The notes: generated by a model from the sequence alone, not told the origin. 34,384 nucleotides of DNA from Clostridiales bacterium (GCA_022782265.1 JALFOM010000130.1:1-34384); one strand, 5' to 3'; numbered from the stretch's first letter, positions 1-9,449 are shown. Numbers and translations: made by a program.

Positions 1-1
1 C

Positions 2-772
2 GAGATGCTCAAAATGGTCAACCTGACGGGGTATGAAAAATACGCCGTCACCCGCCTTTCCGGCGGGGAGCAGCAGCGGGTGGCCATTGCCCGGGCGCTG
101 GTCAATCATCCCCGGGTGCTTCTGTTGGACGAGCCGCTGTCGGCCCTGGATCTCAAGCTGCGGAAGGAGATGCAGCGGGAGCTCAAGGCCATCCAGCAGC
201 GGGTGGGCATCACCTTTGTCTTCGTCACCCACGACCAGGAGGAGGCCCTGTCCATGTCCGACACCGTGGTGGTCATGTCCGAGGGGCGCATCCAGCAGAT
301 CGGCACCCCCATCGACATCTATAACGAACCGAAAAACGCCTTCGTGGCGGACTTCATCGGTGAGAGCAACATTGTGGACGGCGTGATGCTGGAGGACCGG
401 AAGGTGGCCTTCTCCGGCCATGTGTTCGACTGCGTGGACTCCGGCTTTGAGAAGAAAGAGCCGGTGGACGTGGTGGTGCGGCCCGAGGACGTGGACATCG
501 TGGCCGAGGACAAGGGAATGCTGAAGGGCGTAGTCACCTCCGTCACCTTCCTTGGCGTGCACTACGAGATCATTGTGGACATCAACGGCTTCAAGTGGAT
601 GATCCAGACCACGGACTTTGTGGACGTGGACGAGCACATCGGCCTGTTTATCGAGCCGGAGGCCATCCACATTATGAAAAAGTCGGAATACTCCGGCATG
701 TTCGGCGACTACTCCTCCTTCTCCAACGAGCTGGACGAGCTCAGCGACGCGGAAAGCGAGAGTGAGGAATGA
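2..772 (+). CDS. potA: Spermidine/putrescine ABC transporter ATP-binding protein PotA (5' end missing)
   Basis: This is the cytoplasmic ATPase of a polyamine importer; it hydrolyses ATP to drive uptake through PotB/PotC. The reading frame is open to the left edge, so the N-terminus and Walker A are outside the window and the ATG at 5 is probably internal. Visible are the ABC signature [15 protein letters not shown], Walker B VLLLDEP with the D-loop SALD, and the switch histidine in [11 protein letters not shown]-terminal TOBE-like domain follows, with RPEDV in its usual place. The acidic serine-rich tail ([12 protein letters not shown]) is ordinary for clostridial homologues. The stop overlaps the potB start as ATGA at 769-772, showing translational coupling. 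The family could in principle carry another small cation or sugar, but potB, potC and potD directly downstream settle the assignment. Confidence 0.95.
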   Translation, partial: EMLKMVNLTGYEKYAVTRLSGGEQQRVAIARALVNHPRVLLLDEPLSALDLKLRKEMQRELKAIQQRVGITFVFVTHDQEEALSMSDTVVVMSEGRIQQIGTPIDIYNEPKNAFVADFIGESNIVDGVMLEDRKVAFSGHVFDCVDSGFEKKEPVDVVVRPEDVDIVAEDKGMLKGVVTSVTFLGVHYEIIVDINGFKWMIQTTDFVDVDEHIGLFIEPEAIHIMKKSEYSGMFGDYSSFSNELDELSDAESESEE

Positions 773-1650
773 AAAACACCTCTTCCCCCGCAAGGCGTGG
801 CCTTGTGTACAAAATGGTGCTGGCCCCCTATTCCCTGTGGGCCCTGCTGTTCATTCTGGTGCCGCTGATTTTCGTGGCCTACTACGCCTTTACCGACCAG
901 AACTTTAATTTCACCTTTGACAATATCACCCGCTTTTTCACCGCCACCTCCACCGTAAGCGACGGAGAAGCCGTCAAAGAGATCCACACCTACCTGGTGA
1001 TCTTCGCCCGCTCGCTGAAGCTGGCGGTCATCTCCACGGTGATCTGCCTGATTATGGGCTATCCCATGGCCTATATCATCTCCCGCTCCTCCCAGCGCAC
1101 CCAGAATATCCTGATCACCCTGATTATGATCCCCATGTGGATGAACTTTCTGATCCGCACCTACGCCTGGATGACCATTCTGCAGGACACCGGCATTTTA
1201 AACGGCCTGCTTGCCCGCATCGGTCTGGGCCAGGTCCATATCATCGGCACCGAGGCCGCCGTCATCATCGGCATGGTCTACGACTATTTCCCCTATATGA
1301 TCCTGCCCATCTACTCCGTCATGGCGAAGATGGACGTGAAGCTTCTGGAGGCCGCCCGGGATCTGGGCTGCAACAGCGCAGGCGTCCTGCGCCGGGTGAT
1401 CTGGCCTCTCAGTCTGCCCGGCGTCATCTCCGGTGTCATTATGGTGCTCATCCCCTCCATCAGCACCTTCTATATCTCCCAGAAGCTGGGCAACGGCAAG
1501 TTCTACCTGATCGGCGACGCCATTGAGGGGCAGTACGCCGCCAACAACCTGCATTTTGCCGCCGCCATCGCCTTTATTCTGATGGTGATCCTGCTGGTCT
1601 GCATGGCCCTGATGCAGCGGGGGGCCAACAAAAAGGCCATGGTCGCGTGA
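769..1650 (+). CDS. potB: Spermidine/putrescine ABC transporter permease PotB
   Basis: This is one of the two inner-membrane permease subunits of the polyamine importer; 293 residues is the normal length. The first membrane segment lies near residues 20-40 ([19 protein letters not shown]), followed by an extracytoplasmic stretch and about five more helices. The cytoplasmic EAA loop that docks on PotA reads [20 protein letters not shown] around residue 195. [11 protein letters not shown] is typical of PotB. The start ATG overlaps the potA stop by four bases, and potC begins 13 nt after its stop. The function comes from family membership and operon context; the exact polyamine preferred cannot be read from sequence. 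Confidence 0.95.
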   Translation: MKNTSSPARRGLVYKMVLAPYSLWALLFILVPLIFVAYYAFTDQNFNFTFDNITRFFTATSTVSDGEAVKEIHTYLVIFARSLKLAVISTVICLIMGYPMAYIISRSSQRTQNILITLIMIPMWMNFLIRTYAWMTILQDTGILNGLLARIGLGQVHIIGTEAAVIIGMVYDYFPYMILPIYSVMAKMDVKLLEAARDLGCNSAGVLRRVIWPLSLPGVISGVIMVLIPSISTFYISQKLGNGKFYLIGDAIEGQYAANNLHFAAAIAFILMVILLVCMALMQRGANKKAMVA

Positions 1651-1663
1651 GAGGAGGAAGAGA

Positions 1664-2491
1664 ATGAAAACTTCATCCAAGATCTATACCGCGCTGATTA
1701 TGCTCTTCCTTTTCGCCCCCATCGCCATTTTGCTGGTGTTCTCCTTTAACGAGTCCAAAAGCCTCTCCGTGTTCTCCGGCTTCTCCCTGTACTGGTATAA
1801 GGAGCTGCTGCGGGATTCGGAAACCCTGAACGCGGTGAAAAACACCCTGCTGCTGGCCTGCTGTGCCTCGGCCATCTCCACGGTGATGGGCACCGCCGCC
1901 GCCGTGGGCATGAACAGGCTGAGAAACCGCTATATCCGCGCCGTTATGGATACGGCCACCAACATCCCCATGATCAACCCGGAGATCATCACCGGTATCT
2001 CCCTGATGCTGATGTTCGTCTTTGTGGGCCGGCTCTTCGGTGCCGCCACCAGCCTGAGCTTCTGGACCATGCTCATCGCCCATGTGACCTTCTGCCTGCC
2101 CTATGTGATTTTGCAGGTGCTGCCCAAGCTCCAGCAGATGGACAAGTCCCTGCCCGAGGCGGCTATGGATCTGGGCTGCACCCCCATCCGGGCCTTCTTC
2201 AAGGTGGAGATCCCGGAGATCATGCCCGGCATCGTCACAGGCCTGATTATGGCCTTTACCCTGTCCCTGGACGATTTCGTCATCAGCTATTTCACCGCGG
2301 GCAACGGCTTTCAGACCCTGCCCATCCGCATCTACAACATGACCAAAAAAGCCGTAACGCCGAAGATGTATGCTCTTGCCACCATCACCTTCTTCGTTAT
2401 ACTGGCCCTGCTGCTCATCTCCAACCTGTCCGACGGGGACACCTCCCGGCAGATGAAGCTGGCAAGGCAGAAGAAAAAAGCAAAATCTTAA
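1664..2491 (+). CDS. potC: Spermidine/putrescine ABC transporter permease PotC
   Basis: This is the second permease subunit of the polyamine importer, 275 residues with six predicted membrane helices. The N-terminal helix is rich in Leu/Phe (LIMLFLFAPIAILLVFSF) and is followed by NESKSLSVFSGFSLYWY, a hallmark PotC-like region. The EAA loop EAAMDLGCTPIRAFFKVEIP lies near residue 165 and the DDFVISYF segment near 205, both highly conserved in PotC. A GAGGAGGAAGAG ribosome site precedes the ATG. The gene sits between potB and potD with short gaps (13 and 19 nt), so all four Pot genes form one transcript whose promoter is outside the window. Confidence 0.95.
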   Translation: MKTSSKIYTALIMLFLFAPIAILLVFSFNESKSLSVFSGFSLYWYKELLRDSETLNAVKNTLLLACCASAISTVMGTAAAVGMNRLRNRYIRAVMDTATNIPMINPEIITGISLMLMFVFVGRLFGAATSLSFWTMLIAHVTFCLPYVILQVLPKLQQMDKSLPEAAMDLGCTPIRAFFKVEIPEIMPGIVTGLIMAFTLSLDDFVISYFTAGNGFQTLPIRIYNMTKKAVTPKMYALATITFFVILALLLISNLSDGDTSRQMKLARQKKKAKS

Positions 2492-2510
2492 CCATCCGGA
2501 GGTACACAAA

Positions 2511-3626
2511 ATGAAAAAAATGATTTCCGTCCTGCTGGCCGCTGCCATGCTCTGCTGCCTGTCCGTCTCTCTGGCCGGCTGCGGCTCCTCTGATACACTG
2601 ACGTTGAACGTATATAACTGGGGCGAGTATATCTCTGACGGCTCCGAGGGCTCCTTTGACACCATCCACGAGTTTGAGCGCTGGTATGAAGAGAACTACG
2701 GCCAGAAGCTGAAGGTGAATTACGACACCTATGCCAGCAATGAGGACATGTACAACAAGATCTCCAGCGGCGCTGTCAGCTATGACGTCATCATCCCCTC
2801 CGACTATATGATCGCCCGCATGGCAGGCGAGGGTATGCTCCTGCCTCTGGATTTTGAGAATATCCCCAACTACCAGTACATTGAGGACAGCTTCCGCGGC
2901 CTGTACTACGATCCCCAGGACCAGTACTCCGTGCCCTACACCTACGGCGTGGTGGGCGTCATCTACAACGCAAACGTGGTGGACGAGGCCGACCTCGGCG
3001 GTTGGGAGCTGATGTGGAACGACAAGTATTCCGGCAACATTCTCCAGTTCAACAACTCCCGCGACGCCTTTGCCACCGCCCAGTACAAGCTGGGTCTGGA
3101 CGTGAATGACACCGACAAAGCTTCCTGGGACACCGCCCTTGCCGAGTTGAAGACCCAGGCCCCCCTGGTGAAGAGCTATGTGATGGACGAGGTGTTCAAC
3201 ATGATGGAGTCCGGCGAGGCCGCCGTGGCTGCCTACTATGTGGGCGACTACTTCACCATGGCCGACAACCAGGCCGAAAGCGTGGATCTGCAGTGCTATG
3301 TCCCCGAGGTGACCAACTACTTTGTGGACGCCATGTGCATCCCCTCCTGCTGCCAGAACAAGGAGCTTGCGGAGATCTTCATCAACTACATGCTCTCCGA
3401 GGAGCCTGCCATCGCCAACGCTGAATATATCTACTACGCCTCCCCCAACTCTCTGGTGTACAATAACGCCGGCTATCAGGAGGAGCTGGGCGAGGAGGCC
3501 ATGGCCATCCTCTACCCCGACATCGGCGATTTCAGCCAGTATTACAACAAATACGCCTTCCGCAACCTGGACGCGGAAACCCTGGATTACCTGAACACCC
3601 TCTGGGAAACCCTGAAGATCAGCTGA
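2511..3626 (+). CDS. potD: Spermidine/putrescine-binding lipoprotein PotD
   Basis: This extracytoplasmic substrate-binding protein delivers polyamines to PotBC. The 371-residue product begins with a lipoprotein signal, MKKMISVLLAAAMLCC, and a lipobox LAGC with the lipidated cysteine at residue 24, so it should be anchored on the outer face of the membrane. The mature start LNVYNWGEYI and the later NYDTYASNEDMYNKI and YDVIIPSDYMIARM segments are typical of the PotD/PotF periplasmic-binding fold. YTYGVVGVIYN forms part of the cleft. A GGAGG site lies 8 nt upstream of the ATG. It is the last gene of the pot operon and is followed directly by an intrinsic terminator. Confidence 0.95.
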   Translation: MKKMISVLLAAAMLCCLSVSLAGCGSSDTLTLNVYNWGEYISDGSEGSFDTIHEFERWYEENYGQKLKVNYDTYASNEDMYNKISSGAVSYDVIIPSDYMIARMAGEGMLLPLDFENIPNYQYIEDSFRGLYYDPQDQYSVPYTYGVVGVIYNANVVDEADLGGWELMWNDKYSGNILQFNNSRDAFATAQYKLGLDVNDTDKASWDTALAELKTQAPLVKSYVMDEVFNMMESGEAAVAAYYVGDYFTMADNQAESVDLQCYVPEVTNYFVDAMCIPSCCQNKELAEIFINYMLSEEPAIANAEYIYYASPNSLVYNNAGYQEELGEEAMAILYPDIGDFSQYYNKYAFRNLDAETLDYLNTLWETLKIS

Positions 3627-3632
3627 TTCTGC

Positions 3633-3663
3633 TTCCCCGGCACGCCGTGCCGGGGAATTTTCT
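3633..3663 (+). terminator. Intrinsic terminator of the pot operon
   Basis: A perfect 11-bp inverted repeat (TTCCCCGGCAC / GTGCCGGGGAA) with a 3-nt loop is followed by TTTTCT, seven bases after the potD stop. Confidence 0.9.
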
Positions 3664-3684
3664 GTCTGTACAGCGCTGCCGGAG

Positions 3685-3714
3685 TTGACAAAGCCTGCCA
3701 ATAAAGCTTAGAAT
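3685..3714 (+). promoter_or_regulatory. Sigma-A promoter of the O-acylation operon
   Basis: TTGACA (3685-3690) and TAGAAT (3709-3714) are separated by 18 nt. It lies between the pot terminator and the GTG start at 3748, giving a short leader of about 25 nt. Confidence 0.75.
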
Positions 3715-3747
3715 ACGGGCAACGACTTTTTTCGGGAGGACAAAAAG

Positions 3748-5175
3748 GTGGTTTTCTCCAGCCTGACTTTTCTGCTGCTGTTTCTGCCGCTGCTGTACCT
3801 GGCGCTGTTTCTGTTCAAAGACAGGCACTGGCGAAACGGCGTGCTCATTGTTTTTTCCCTGTTCTTTTACGGCTGGGGCGAGCCGGTGTGGATCAGCGCC
3901 ATGCTGTTTTCCACGGCGGTAAACTATATCTGCGCAAGGCTTCTCTGCGCGGCGAAGAGCGGCTTTGTCAAAAAGCTCTGGCTCACGCTGGGCGTGATCG
4001 CCTCCATCTGCTTTCTCTTCTACTTCAAATATTCCGCCTTTCTGTTCAATTCCTTTGCGGAGTTATTCCGTTTCGGTTTTCGCATGGAGCCGCCCAGGCT
4101 GCCCATCGGCATCTCCTTTTACACCTTCCAGATTCTGACCTACACCGTGGACGTCTACCGGGGCAAGGCCCCCATGCTGAAAAATCCCCTGAAGCTGCTG
4201 CTGTATATCAGCTGCTTCCCCCAGCTGATCGCCGGCCCCGTGGTCCAGTACGGCGACATTGCCGGCCAGTTGGACAGCCGCCGGATCCTGCCCGATGATT
4301 TTGTCTCCGGTATGCGCCGTTTTGTGCTGGGGCTTTCCAAAAAGGTACTGCTTGCCAACATCTGCGGCGCGGCCCTGGAGGAGCTGACCCTTGCCGGTTC
4401 CGGCGCTTCCATGTCTCTGGCCGGGGGCTGGCTGGGCGCTTTCCTGTACACCCTTCAGCTCTATTTTGACTTTTCCGCCTATTCCGACATGGCCATCGGC
4501 CTGGGAAAAACCCTGGGCTTTAGCTATAAGGAAAACTTTAACTACCCCTATGTCTCCCGCTCCATCACCGAATTCTGGCGGCGCTGGCACATCTCTCTGG
4601 GCAGCTTTTTCCGGGACTATGTGTATATCCCCCTGGGCGGAAACCGGAAGGGCACCGCCCGCACGGTGCTGAACATGCTGATCGTCTGGTCCCTCACCGG
4701 CCTGTGGCACGGGGCCAGCTGGAACTTTGTGGCCTGGGGCGCCTACTACGGGCTGCTGCTGATTCTGGAGCGCTTTGTGCTCAGCAATGTGCTGGACAGG
4801 CTGCCGGGACTGCTGCGCTGGGCGCTGACCTTTGTTATCGTCATGGTGGGCTGGGTGCTGTTTTACTACACCGATTTTGCCAACGTGGCCCAGCACGTCC
4901 TGTCCCTGATCGGCCTGGAATACAGCGGCGGAGGCTTCCATGCCGTCGCCCTGTCCGACGCGGCGGCCGCCGCGGTGCTGAGAAAGTACACGGTCTATCC
5001 CCTGCTGGCCTTTGTGCTGAGCCTGCCGGTTCTCCCCTGGCTGAAGGGCAGGCTGTCCGCCCATGAGAAGCTGAGCACTGCCCTGCAGAATCTGGGCACG
5101 GTGTCCCTGCTGGCGGTGTCCCTGCTGTTTCTTGTGGGGCAAAGCTACAACCCCTTTATTTATTTCCGGTTTTAG
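3748..5175 (+). CDS. MBOAT-family membrane O-acyltransferase (AlgI/DltB-like)
   Basis: This multi-pass membrane enzyme is predicted to move acyl (usually acetyl) groups across the membrane for modification of an exported glycan. It has 475 residues and about ten to eleven membrane segments. The N-terminus FSSLTFLLLFLPLLY and the SLFFYGWGEP segment are typical of the AlgI/PatA branch. MBOAT hallmarks are PIGISFYTFQIL (119-130), RRWHISL with H281, and GLWHGASWNF with the catalytic histidine H321. The start is GTG, chosen because GGGAGG lies 10 nt upstream and the translation starts at the usual MBOAT N-terminus. It is followed after 14 nt by a DHHW partner, the normal two-gene arrangement for polysaccharide O-acetylation. 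The acceptor (capsule, peptidoglycan-linked glycan or other) cannot be told from the sequence. Confidence 0.9.
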   Translation: MVFSSLTFLLLFLPLLYLALFLFKDRHWRNGVLIVFSLFFYGWGEPVWISAMLFSTAVNYICARLLCAAKSGFVKKLWLTLGVIASICFLFYFKYSAFLFNSFAELFRFGFRMEPPRLPIGISFYTFQILTYTVDVYRGKAPMLKNPLKLLLYISCFPQLIAGPVVQYGDIAGQLDSRRILPDDFVSGMRRFVLGLSKKVLLANICGAALEELTLAGSGASMSLAGGWLGAFLYTLQLYFDFSAYSDMAIGLGKTLGFSYKENFNYPYVSRSITEFWRRWHISLGSFFRDYVYIPLGGNRKGTARTVLNMLIVWSLTGLWHGASWNFVAWGAYYGLLLILERFVLSNVLDRLPGLLRWALTFVIVMVGWVLFYYTDFANVAQHVLSLIGLEYSGGGFHAVALSDAAAAAVLRKYTVYPLLAFVLSLPVLPWLKGRLSAHEKLSTALQNLGTVSLLAVSLLFLVGQSYNPFIYFRF

Positions 5176-5189
5176 GAGGAGAAGAGAGA

Positions 5190-6494
5190 ATGAAACACCG
5201 CGCTTCCCTGATTATCGTCTATCTTTGCCTCCTGAGCCTGTTCACCCTGGGCGCGGCGGAGCTGCTGCTGACGGATAAGGAGGAACGGGCCTCGCTGACG
5301 GAGAACCGTATGCTCCAGGGCTTTCCCCAGCTCAGCGCCCAGAGCGTGCTCAGCGGCAGCTTCATGGAGGACTTTGAGGCCTTTCTGTCCGACGGCTTTT
5401 TTGCCCGGGACAAAATAGCGGACGTCACCGACGGGATCATGGGCCTTTTCCGTCTGGAGGATGAGGACGCCATGCCCGAAACCATTGACGAGGAGAGTCT
5501 TTTCCAGCTCAGCCAGGAGGAGACGGAGGAGGCCGCTCCGGCGGCGACGCCCTCCCCCGCTCCCTCAGACAGTCCGGAAGGTCAGGTGGCTTCCGACGCC
5601 GCCATATGGCTGGTCAACGCTGCCGGAGAGCAGGTGGATTACCAGCGCTATTCCGCCGATTCCATAGCCCATCTGGCCCAGGTGCTGGATGAATACCGGG
5701 CCTGTCTGCCGGAAGACGGCACAGTAAACTTTGTCTGCGCCCCCACCTCGGAGCTGGCCTACAGCATTGTAAACGGAAATTACACCGACTGGGGCAGCGA
5801 CGTGGAGGAGGTTCTGCAGCCCCTTGTGGCTGACGGGGTATTGATCTATGACGCCACGGATATTCTCCGCCCCCACTTGAAGGAAGAGACCCTCTACCCC
5901 ATCACCGACCACCACTGGCACCCTGTGGGCGCAAATTATGTGCTCTCGGCCATGCTGGAGCGGCAGGGCGTGGTGACGGCGGATTATTATGAATATGACT
6001 ATTATCTGGCCTCCCGGCCCACGGGAGAAGCCTATGACCGCCGCGCCCTGGAAAATATGGCGGTGGACGTAAACGACGTGCCGGTGATGAAGCCCATCGC
6101 CCCGGTGGAGAGCTATGTTCTCACCAACCTGACGGAGCGGCAGGACTGCGTATTTATCGACCGGAGCGACGTGGGCTACCGGCAGTACCTGGGCGGCACC
6201 TACACCCCCTGGCGGCTGTTTATCACCGGATATCACACCGGGCGAAACGCCCTTGTCATCGGAGACAGCTTCTCCAACGCCTTTATCCCCTATCTGACGC
6301 CCTATTATGACCAGATCATCTCCACCGACTTCCGGCGGGGAAAATACGTCTCCTCTCTGGCCGGGGCCAGTGCGGCGGACTACATCGCCGAATACGGTGT
6401 GGACGACATCTATATGATCTACTGCACCTACACGCCCATTGACAGCTCCACCATGCAGCAGTACATGGAGAGCTATCTGCACATGGAATACTGA
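5190..6494 (+). CDS. DHHW-motif protein (AlgX/AlgJ-like O-acetylation partner)
   Basis: This is a membrane-anchored extracytoplasmic protein, probably the acetyl-transferring partner of the upstream MBOAT. The 434 residues start with a hydrophobic anchor (about 7-27, no lipobox). A low-complexity Ala/Pro/Ser/Glu linker lies around 108-135, followed by an SGNH-like domain. Family motifs are TDHHWHPVGANYV (D240, H241, H242) and VIGDSFSNAF with the candidate nucleophile S360. In AlgX/AlgJ the DHHW Asp/His and the Ser form the catalytic set, and all are present here, so the enzyme should be active. The GGAGGAGAAGAG ribosome site is strong. The stop is followed by the ribosome site of the next gene with a 13-nt gap, so the three genes form one operon. 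Confidence 0.88.
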   Translation: MKHRASLIIVYLCLLSLFTLGAAELLLTDKEERASLTENRMLQGFPQLSAQSVLSGSFMEDFEAFLSDGFFARDKIADVTDGIMGLFRLEDEDAMPETIDEESLFQLSQEETEEAAPAATPSPAPSDSPEGQVASDAAIWLVNAAGEQVDYQRYSADSIAHLAQVLDEYRACLPEDGTVNFVCAPTSELAYSIVNGNYTDWGSDVEEVLQPLVADGVLIYDATDILRPHLKEETLYPITDHHWHPVGANYVLSAMLERQGVVTADYYEYDYYLASRPTGEAYDRRALENMAVDVNDVPVMKPIAPVESYVLTNLTERQDCVFIDRSDVGYRQYLGGTYTPWRLFITGYHTGRNALVIGDSFSNAFIPYLTPYYDQIISTDFRRGKYVSSLAGASAADYIAEYGVDDIYMIYCTYTPIDSSTMQQYMESYLHMEY

Positions 6495-6507
6495 GGAGGG
6501 CGGAACG

Positions 6508-7959
6508 ATGACTGAGAAAAAAGAAGCCTCCCTCCGCCGGACGGTAATTCTGACCCTGCTTGCCTCTACCCTTGTCTTTGCCCTGCTGCTCTGCGCCGGG
6601 GTGTATGTGGGCAGGCGTCTGCCGGAATGGCGGGTGGAGCGGATCGAAGCCGCCCTGGCCCAGGGCAAGCCCGCCAGGGCCCGCCGCATTGCCCTGCGGC
6701 TTTCCGATACGGAGCTTTCTCTGTACTATGTGGAGCAGTGCGACTACCTCTCCGCCAGGCAGCTGATGGAGGAGGGGCAATATGCGGATGCCGCCGCTCT
6801 TTTCTATTCCCTGGGAAATACCCAGGACGCGCCGGAGCTTGCCCGAAGCTGCATCTATCTTCAGGCGGAGACGCTGGCCGGTTCCGGCAGTCTTGAACAG
6901 GCGGCGGCGCTTTTCGGAGAGATCGCCGGCTTCAACGACGCGGCGGAGCGCCGGGACCAGTGCCGCTTTGACCTGGCCGTCCAATGGATGGAGCAGGGCC
7001 GGGGGGTGGACGCGGTGATGCTGCTCTCCTCTCTGGGTAATTATCCCGGCGCGAAAGCGCTGATGGAGCAGTACGCCATGCGCATCAGCGGTCTGACAGA
7101 CCCGGAGGACGCCGTCAACGCGGTAAAGGGCATGTCGCCCCAGGAGGCGGAGCACCGGGCCGCGCTGGCACAGGCGCGGGCGGCTCTGCCCAGGGACATT
7201 CTGGCTCTGGGCTTTTTCCACACCCTGGGTCTGAAGGCCGACGGCACGGTGCTTTCCTGCGGCGACAACAGCTACGGACAGTGTGAGGTCTCCGGCTGGC
7301 AGGGCGTAAAGGCCGTGGCGGCGGGGGCTTATCACAGCGTGGCTTTGATGGCGGACGGCACTGTACAGGCCGTGGGCCGGAGCAGCGAGGGCCAGTGCGA
7401 TGTGGCAGACTGGACCGGCATCGTGCAGATCGCCGCGGCGGACTACGCTACCTTGGGTCTGAAAGCCGACGGGACCCTGGTATACACCGGATTTTTGGGC
7501 GACATGGACCTGTCGGCATGGACGGGGCTGGAGAGTATCTGCGCCGGATCTTATTCCTTTGCCGCCGTGAAGGCGGACGGCACCGCCCTGATCTCCCATG
7601 AGACCGCGCGCTCTGAGGATTTCAGGGAGCTTGTGACTCTGGATGTGAATACCGCTTACGCCGTGGGCGTAAAGAATGACGGCACTGTAGTCTCCCCCGC
7701 TTTCCCGCTGGAGGACTGGCAGGATATTCTGACGGTCTCCGCCGGGAGCACGGCGGTGCTGGGGCTGGACGCCGGCGGACATGTCCGCAGCTGCTTTTTC
7801 CGCAGTCAGGACGCGGTGGATTTTTCGTCGGTCACAGACGCCGTGGCCTTCGCCGCCGGCGGCAGCCACTGGGCCTTTGTTCTGGCCGACGGCAGCGTAA
7901 AGGTCTTTGGCCAGACGGACAAAGGCCAGGGCGACACCGGCCAATGGCAGCTGTTTTAA
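6508..7959 (+). CDS. Membrane-anchored helical-repeat + RCC1-like beta-propeller protein
   Basis: The 483-residue protein has one N-terminal membrane helix (about 12-33) and no catalytic motif that I recognise. Residues about 35-200 are helical pairs resembling TPR-type repeats (for example LMEEGQYADAAALFYSLGNT and the related GSLEQAAALFGEIAGFNDA). From about 230 to the end there are at least five RCC1-like blades with the recurring pattern HTLGLKADGTVLSCGDN, HSVALMADGTVQAVGRS, ATLGLKADGTLVYTG and ASGGSHWAF-type repeats. ATG 6508 was chosen because GAGGAGGGCGG lies just upstream; the earlier in-frame ATG at 6439 lies inside the DHHW gene and lacks a ribosome site. It is the third gene of the acylation operon and is followed by a terminator. 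RCC1 propellers usually bind proteins or glycans, so a scaffold or recognition role is an inference. Confidence 0.85.
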   Translation: MTEKKEASLRRTVILTLLASTLVFALLLCAGVYVGRRLPEWRVERIEAALAQGKPARARRIALRLSDTELSLYYVEQCDYLSARQLMEEGQYADAAALFYSLGNTQDAPELARSCIYLQAETLAGSGSLEQAAALFGEIAGFNDAAERRDQCRFDLAVQWMEQGRGVDAVMLLSSLGNYPGAKALMEQYAMRISGLTDPEDAVNAVKGMSPQEAEHRAALAQARAALPRDILALGFFHTLGLKADGTVLSCGDNSYGQCEVSGWQGVKAVAAGAYHSVALMADGTVQAVGRSSEGQCDVADWTGIVQIAAADYATLGLKADGTLVYTGFLGDMDLSAWTGLESICAGSYSFAAVKADGTALISHETARSEDFRELVTLDVNTAYAVGVKNDGTVVSPAFPLEDWQDILTVSAGSTAVLGLDAGGHVRSCFFRSQDAVDFSSVTDAVAFAAGGSHWAFVLADGSVKVFGQTDKGQGDTGQWQLF

Positions 7960-7965
7960 AAGAAA

Positions 7966-8006
7966 TACCGCTTCGGATGAGAAAACATTCGGAGCGGTAA
8001 TTTTTT
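7966..8006 (+). terminator. Intrinsic terminator of the O-acylation operon
   Basis: A 14-bp imperfect hairpin (TACCGCTTCGGATG paired with CATTCGGAGCGGTA, with G-T wobbles) and a short A-rich loop are followed by A and TTTTTT, six bases after the stop. Confidence 0.85.
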
Positions 8007-8110
8007 CTATCAGATGAATTTTACCCCGCTGTTCACAGAATAATGATAGAAAGCTGCCGGAAAACGTGATAAGATAGGAAAAAAGAGTAATCCCTGTGGA
8101 GGTAAAACAA

Positions 8111-9337
8111 ATGAAGCCTGAAATTCTTCTCTCCGAAGCGGAGAACATCAGCGAAACCATAGTAAACCAACGGCGCGCCCTTCACCGGATGCCCGGGACG
8201 GAATTTGACCTTGGAGAAACCCTGGCCTATGTAAAAAAAGAGCTGGAGGACATGGGCTATGCGCCGGAAAGCTGCGGCCGGGCCGGACTTGTGGCCCTGG
8301 CCGGCGGGAAGAAGCCGGGCAAGGTGTTCCTGCTCCGGGCGGACATGGACGGCCTGCCCATCCGTGAGGAGGCGGATGTGGACTTTGCCAGCAAAAACGG
8401 CCGGATGCACGCCTGCGGCCACGATATGCACACCGCCATGCTCCTGGGCGCGGCCAGACTGCTGAAGCAGCACGAGGACGAGATCGAGGGCACCGTCAAG
8501 CTGATGTTCCAGCCGGCAGAGGAGGTTTTTGAGGGCTCCAAAGACATGATTGAAGCAGGCCTTCTGGAAAACCCCAAAGTGGACGCCGCGCTGATGATCC
8601 ATGTGATGGCCAACATGCCCTTCCCCGCCGGGACCGTGGTGGTCTCCGCCCCCGGCGTCAGCGCCCCGGCGGCAGACTACTTTGACATCAAGGTCCAGGG
8701 CAAGGGCTGCCACGGCTCCATGCCCAACACCGGCGTGGACCCCCTCACCGCCGCGGCCCATATCCTGATCAGCCTTCAGGAGATCCACGCCAGAGAGCTG
8801 GCCATGGGCGAAAAGGCCGTGCTCACCTTCGGCACCATGAACGCCGGCACCGCCTCCAACGTCATCCCCGACACGGTGACCATGGGCGGCACCCTGCGCA
8901 CCTTTGACGAGGAGAGCCGCAGTATGATCAAAAAGCGCATGAGCGAGATCGCCCGGGGCGTGGCCCATGCCTTCCGGGCAGAGGCGGAGGTCATTTTCGG
9001 CAGCGGCTGCCCCACCCTGGTAAACGACAGGGACATGTCCCTCTGCTGCGAAAGGTATGTGAAGGAGCTGCTGGGCCCCGGGAAGGCCTTTTCCGTCACG
9101 GAGCTGAACGCCATGGGCGGCGGAAGCTCCTCCAAAACCGCCGGTTCCGAGGATTTTGCCTATGTGAGCCAGCAGGTTCCCTCCGTCATGCTGGCTCTGG
9201 CCAGCGGCCAGCCCGACAAGGGCTACTGCTACCCCCAGCACCATCCTATGGTGAAATTTGACGAAAGCGCCCTGCCCGACGGCAGCGCGGTCTACGCTTA
9301 CACCGCCCTGCGCTGGCTGGAGGAGCATAAAAGCTGA
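8111..9337 (+). CDS. M20-family amidohydrolase (N-acyl amino acid / hippurate hydrolase type)
   Basis: This cytosolic metallo-amidohydrolase of 408 residues is predicted to release an amino acid from an N-acyl or N-aromatic conjugate. The metal site is complete: RMHACGHDMHTAM (C102, H104), FQPAEE (E137/E138), H164 in MIHVMA, and the C-terminal YPQHHPMVKFDE with a histidine ligand. The lid/dimerisation domain is around 180-295, with GKGCHGSMPNTGVDP. ATG 8111 was chosen over the in-frame GTG at 8096 because GGAGG (8098-8102) lies 8 nt before it. The gene stands alone between two terminators. M20 specificity (hippurate, indole-acetyl or N-acetyl amino acids, diaminopimelate) cannot be assigned from motifs. 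Confidence 0.9.
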   Translation: MKPEILLSEAENISETIVNQRRALHRMPGTEFDLGETLAYVKKELEDMGYAPESCGRAGLVALAGGKKPGKVFLLRADMDGLPIREEADVDFASKNGRMHACGHDMHTAMLLGAARLLKQHEDEIEGTVKLMFQPAEEVFEGSKDMIEAGLLENPKVDAALMIHVMANMPFPAGTVVVSAPGVSAPAADYFDIKVQGKGCHGSMPNTGVDPLTAAAHILISLQEIHARELAMGEKAVLTFGTMNAGTASNVIPDTVTMGGTLRTFDEESRSMIKKRMSEIARGVAHAFRAEAEVIFGSGCPTLVNDRDMSLCCERYVKELLGPGKAFSVTELNAMGGGSSSKTAGSEDFAYVSQQVPSVMLALASGQPDKGYCYPQHHPMVKFDESALPDGSAVYAYTALRWLEEHKS

Positions 9338-9364
9338 TACGGTTCCTCAGCTAAACCATCGGTT

Positions 9365-9403
9365 TTTCCCGGAAAATATACGTTTTTTCCGGGAAACTTT
9401 TTT
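9365..9403 (+). terminator. Intrinsic terminator after the amidohydrolase
   Basis: A perfect 12-bp repeat (TTTCCCGGAAAA / TTTTCCGGGAAA) with an 8-nt loop is followed by C and a run of six T. Confidence 0.88.
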
Positions 9404-9449
9404 CCCCTCCATTTTCGTCATTTTTACAGCAAGGAATTACGGTATAATA

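Noticed and set aside
2415..3701. Open frame of 428 codons on the minus strand opposite potD
   Set aside because: Shadow of a clear PotD lipoprotein; would also run through the potD terminator.
6316..8160. Open frame of 614 codons on the minus strand
   Set aside because: Shadow spanning the RCC1-like gene and a terminator; no recognisable domain.
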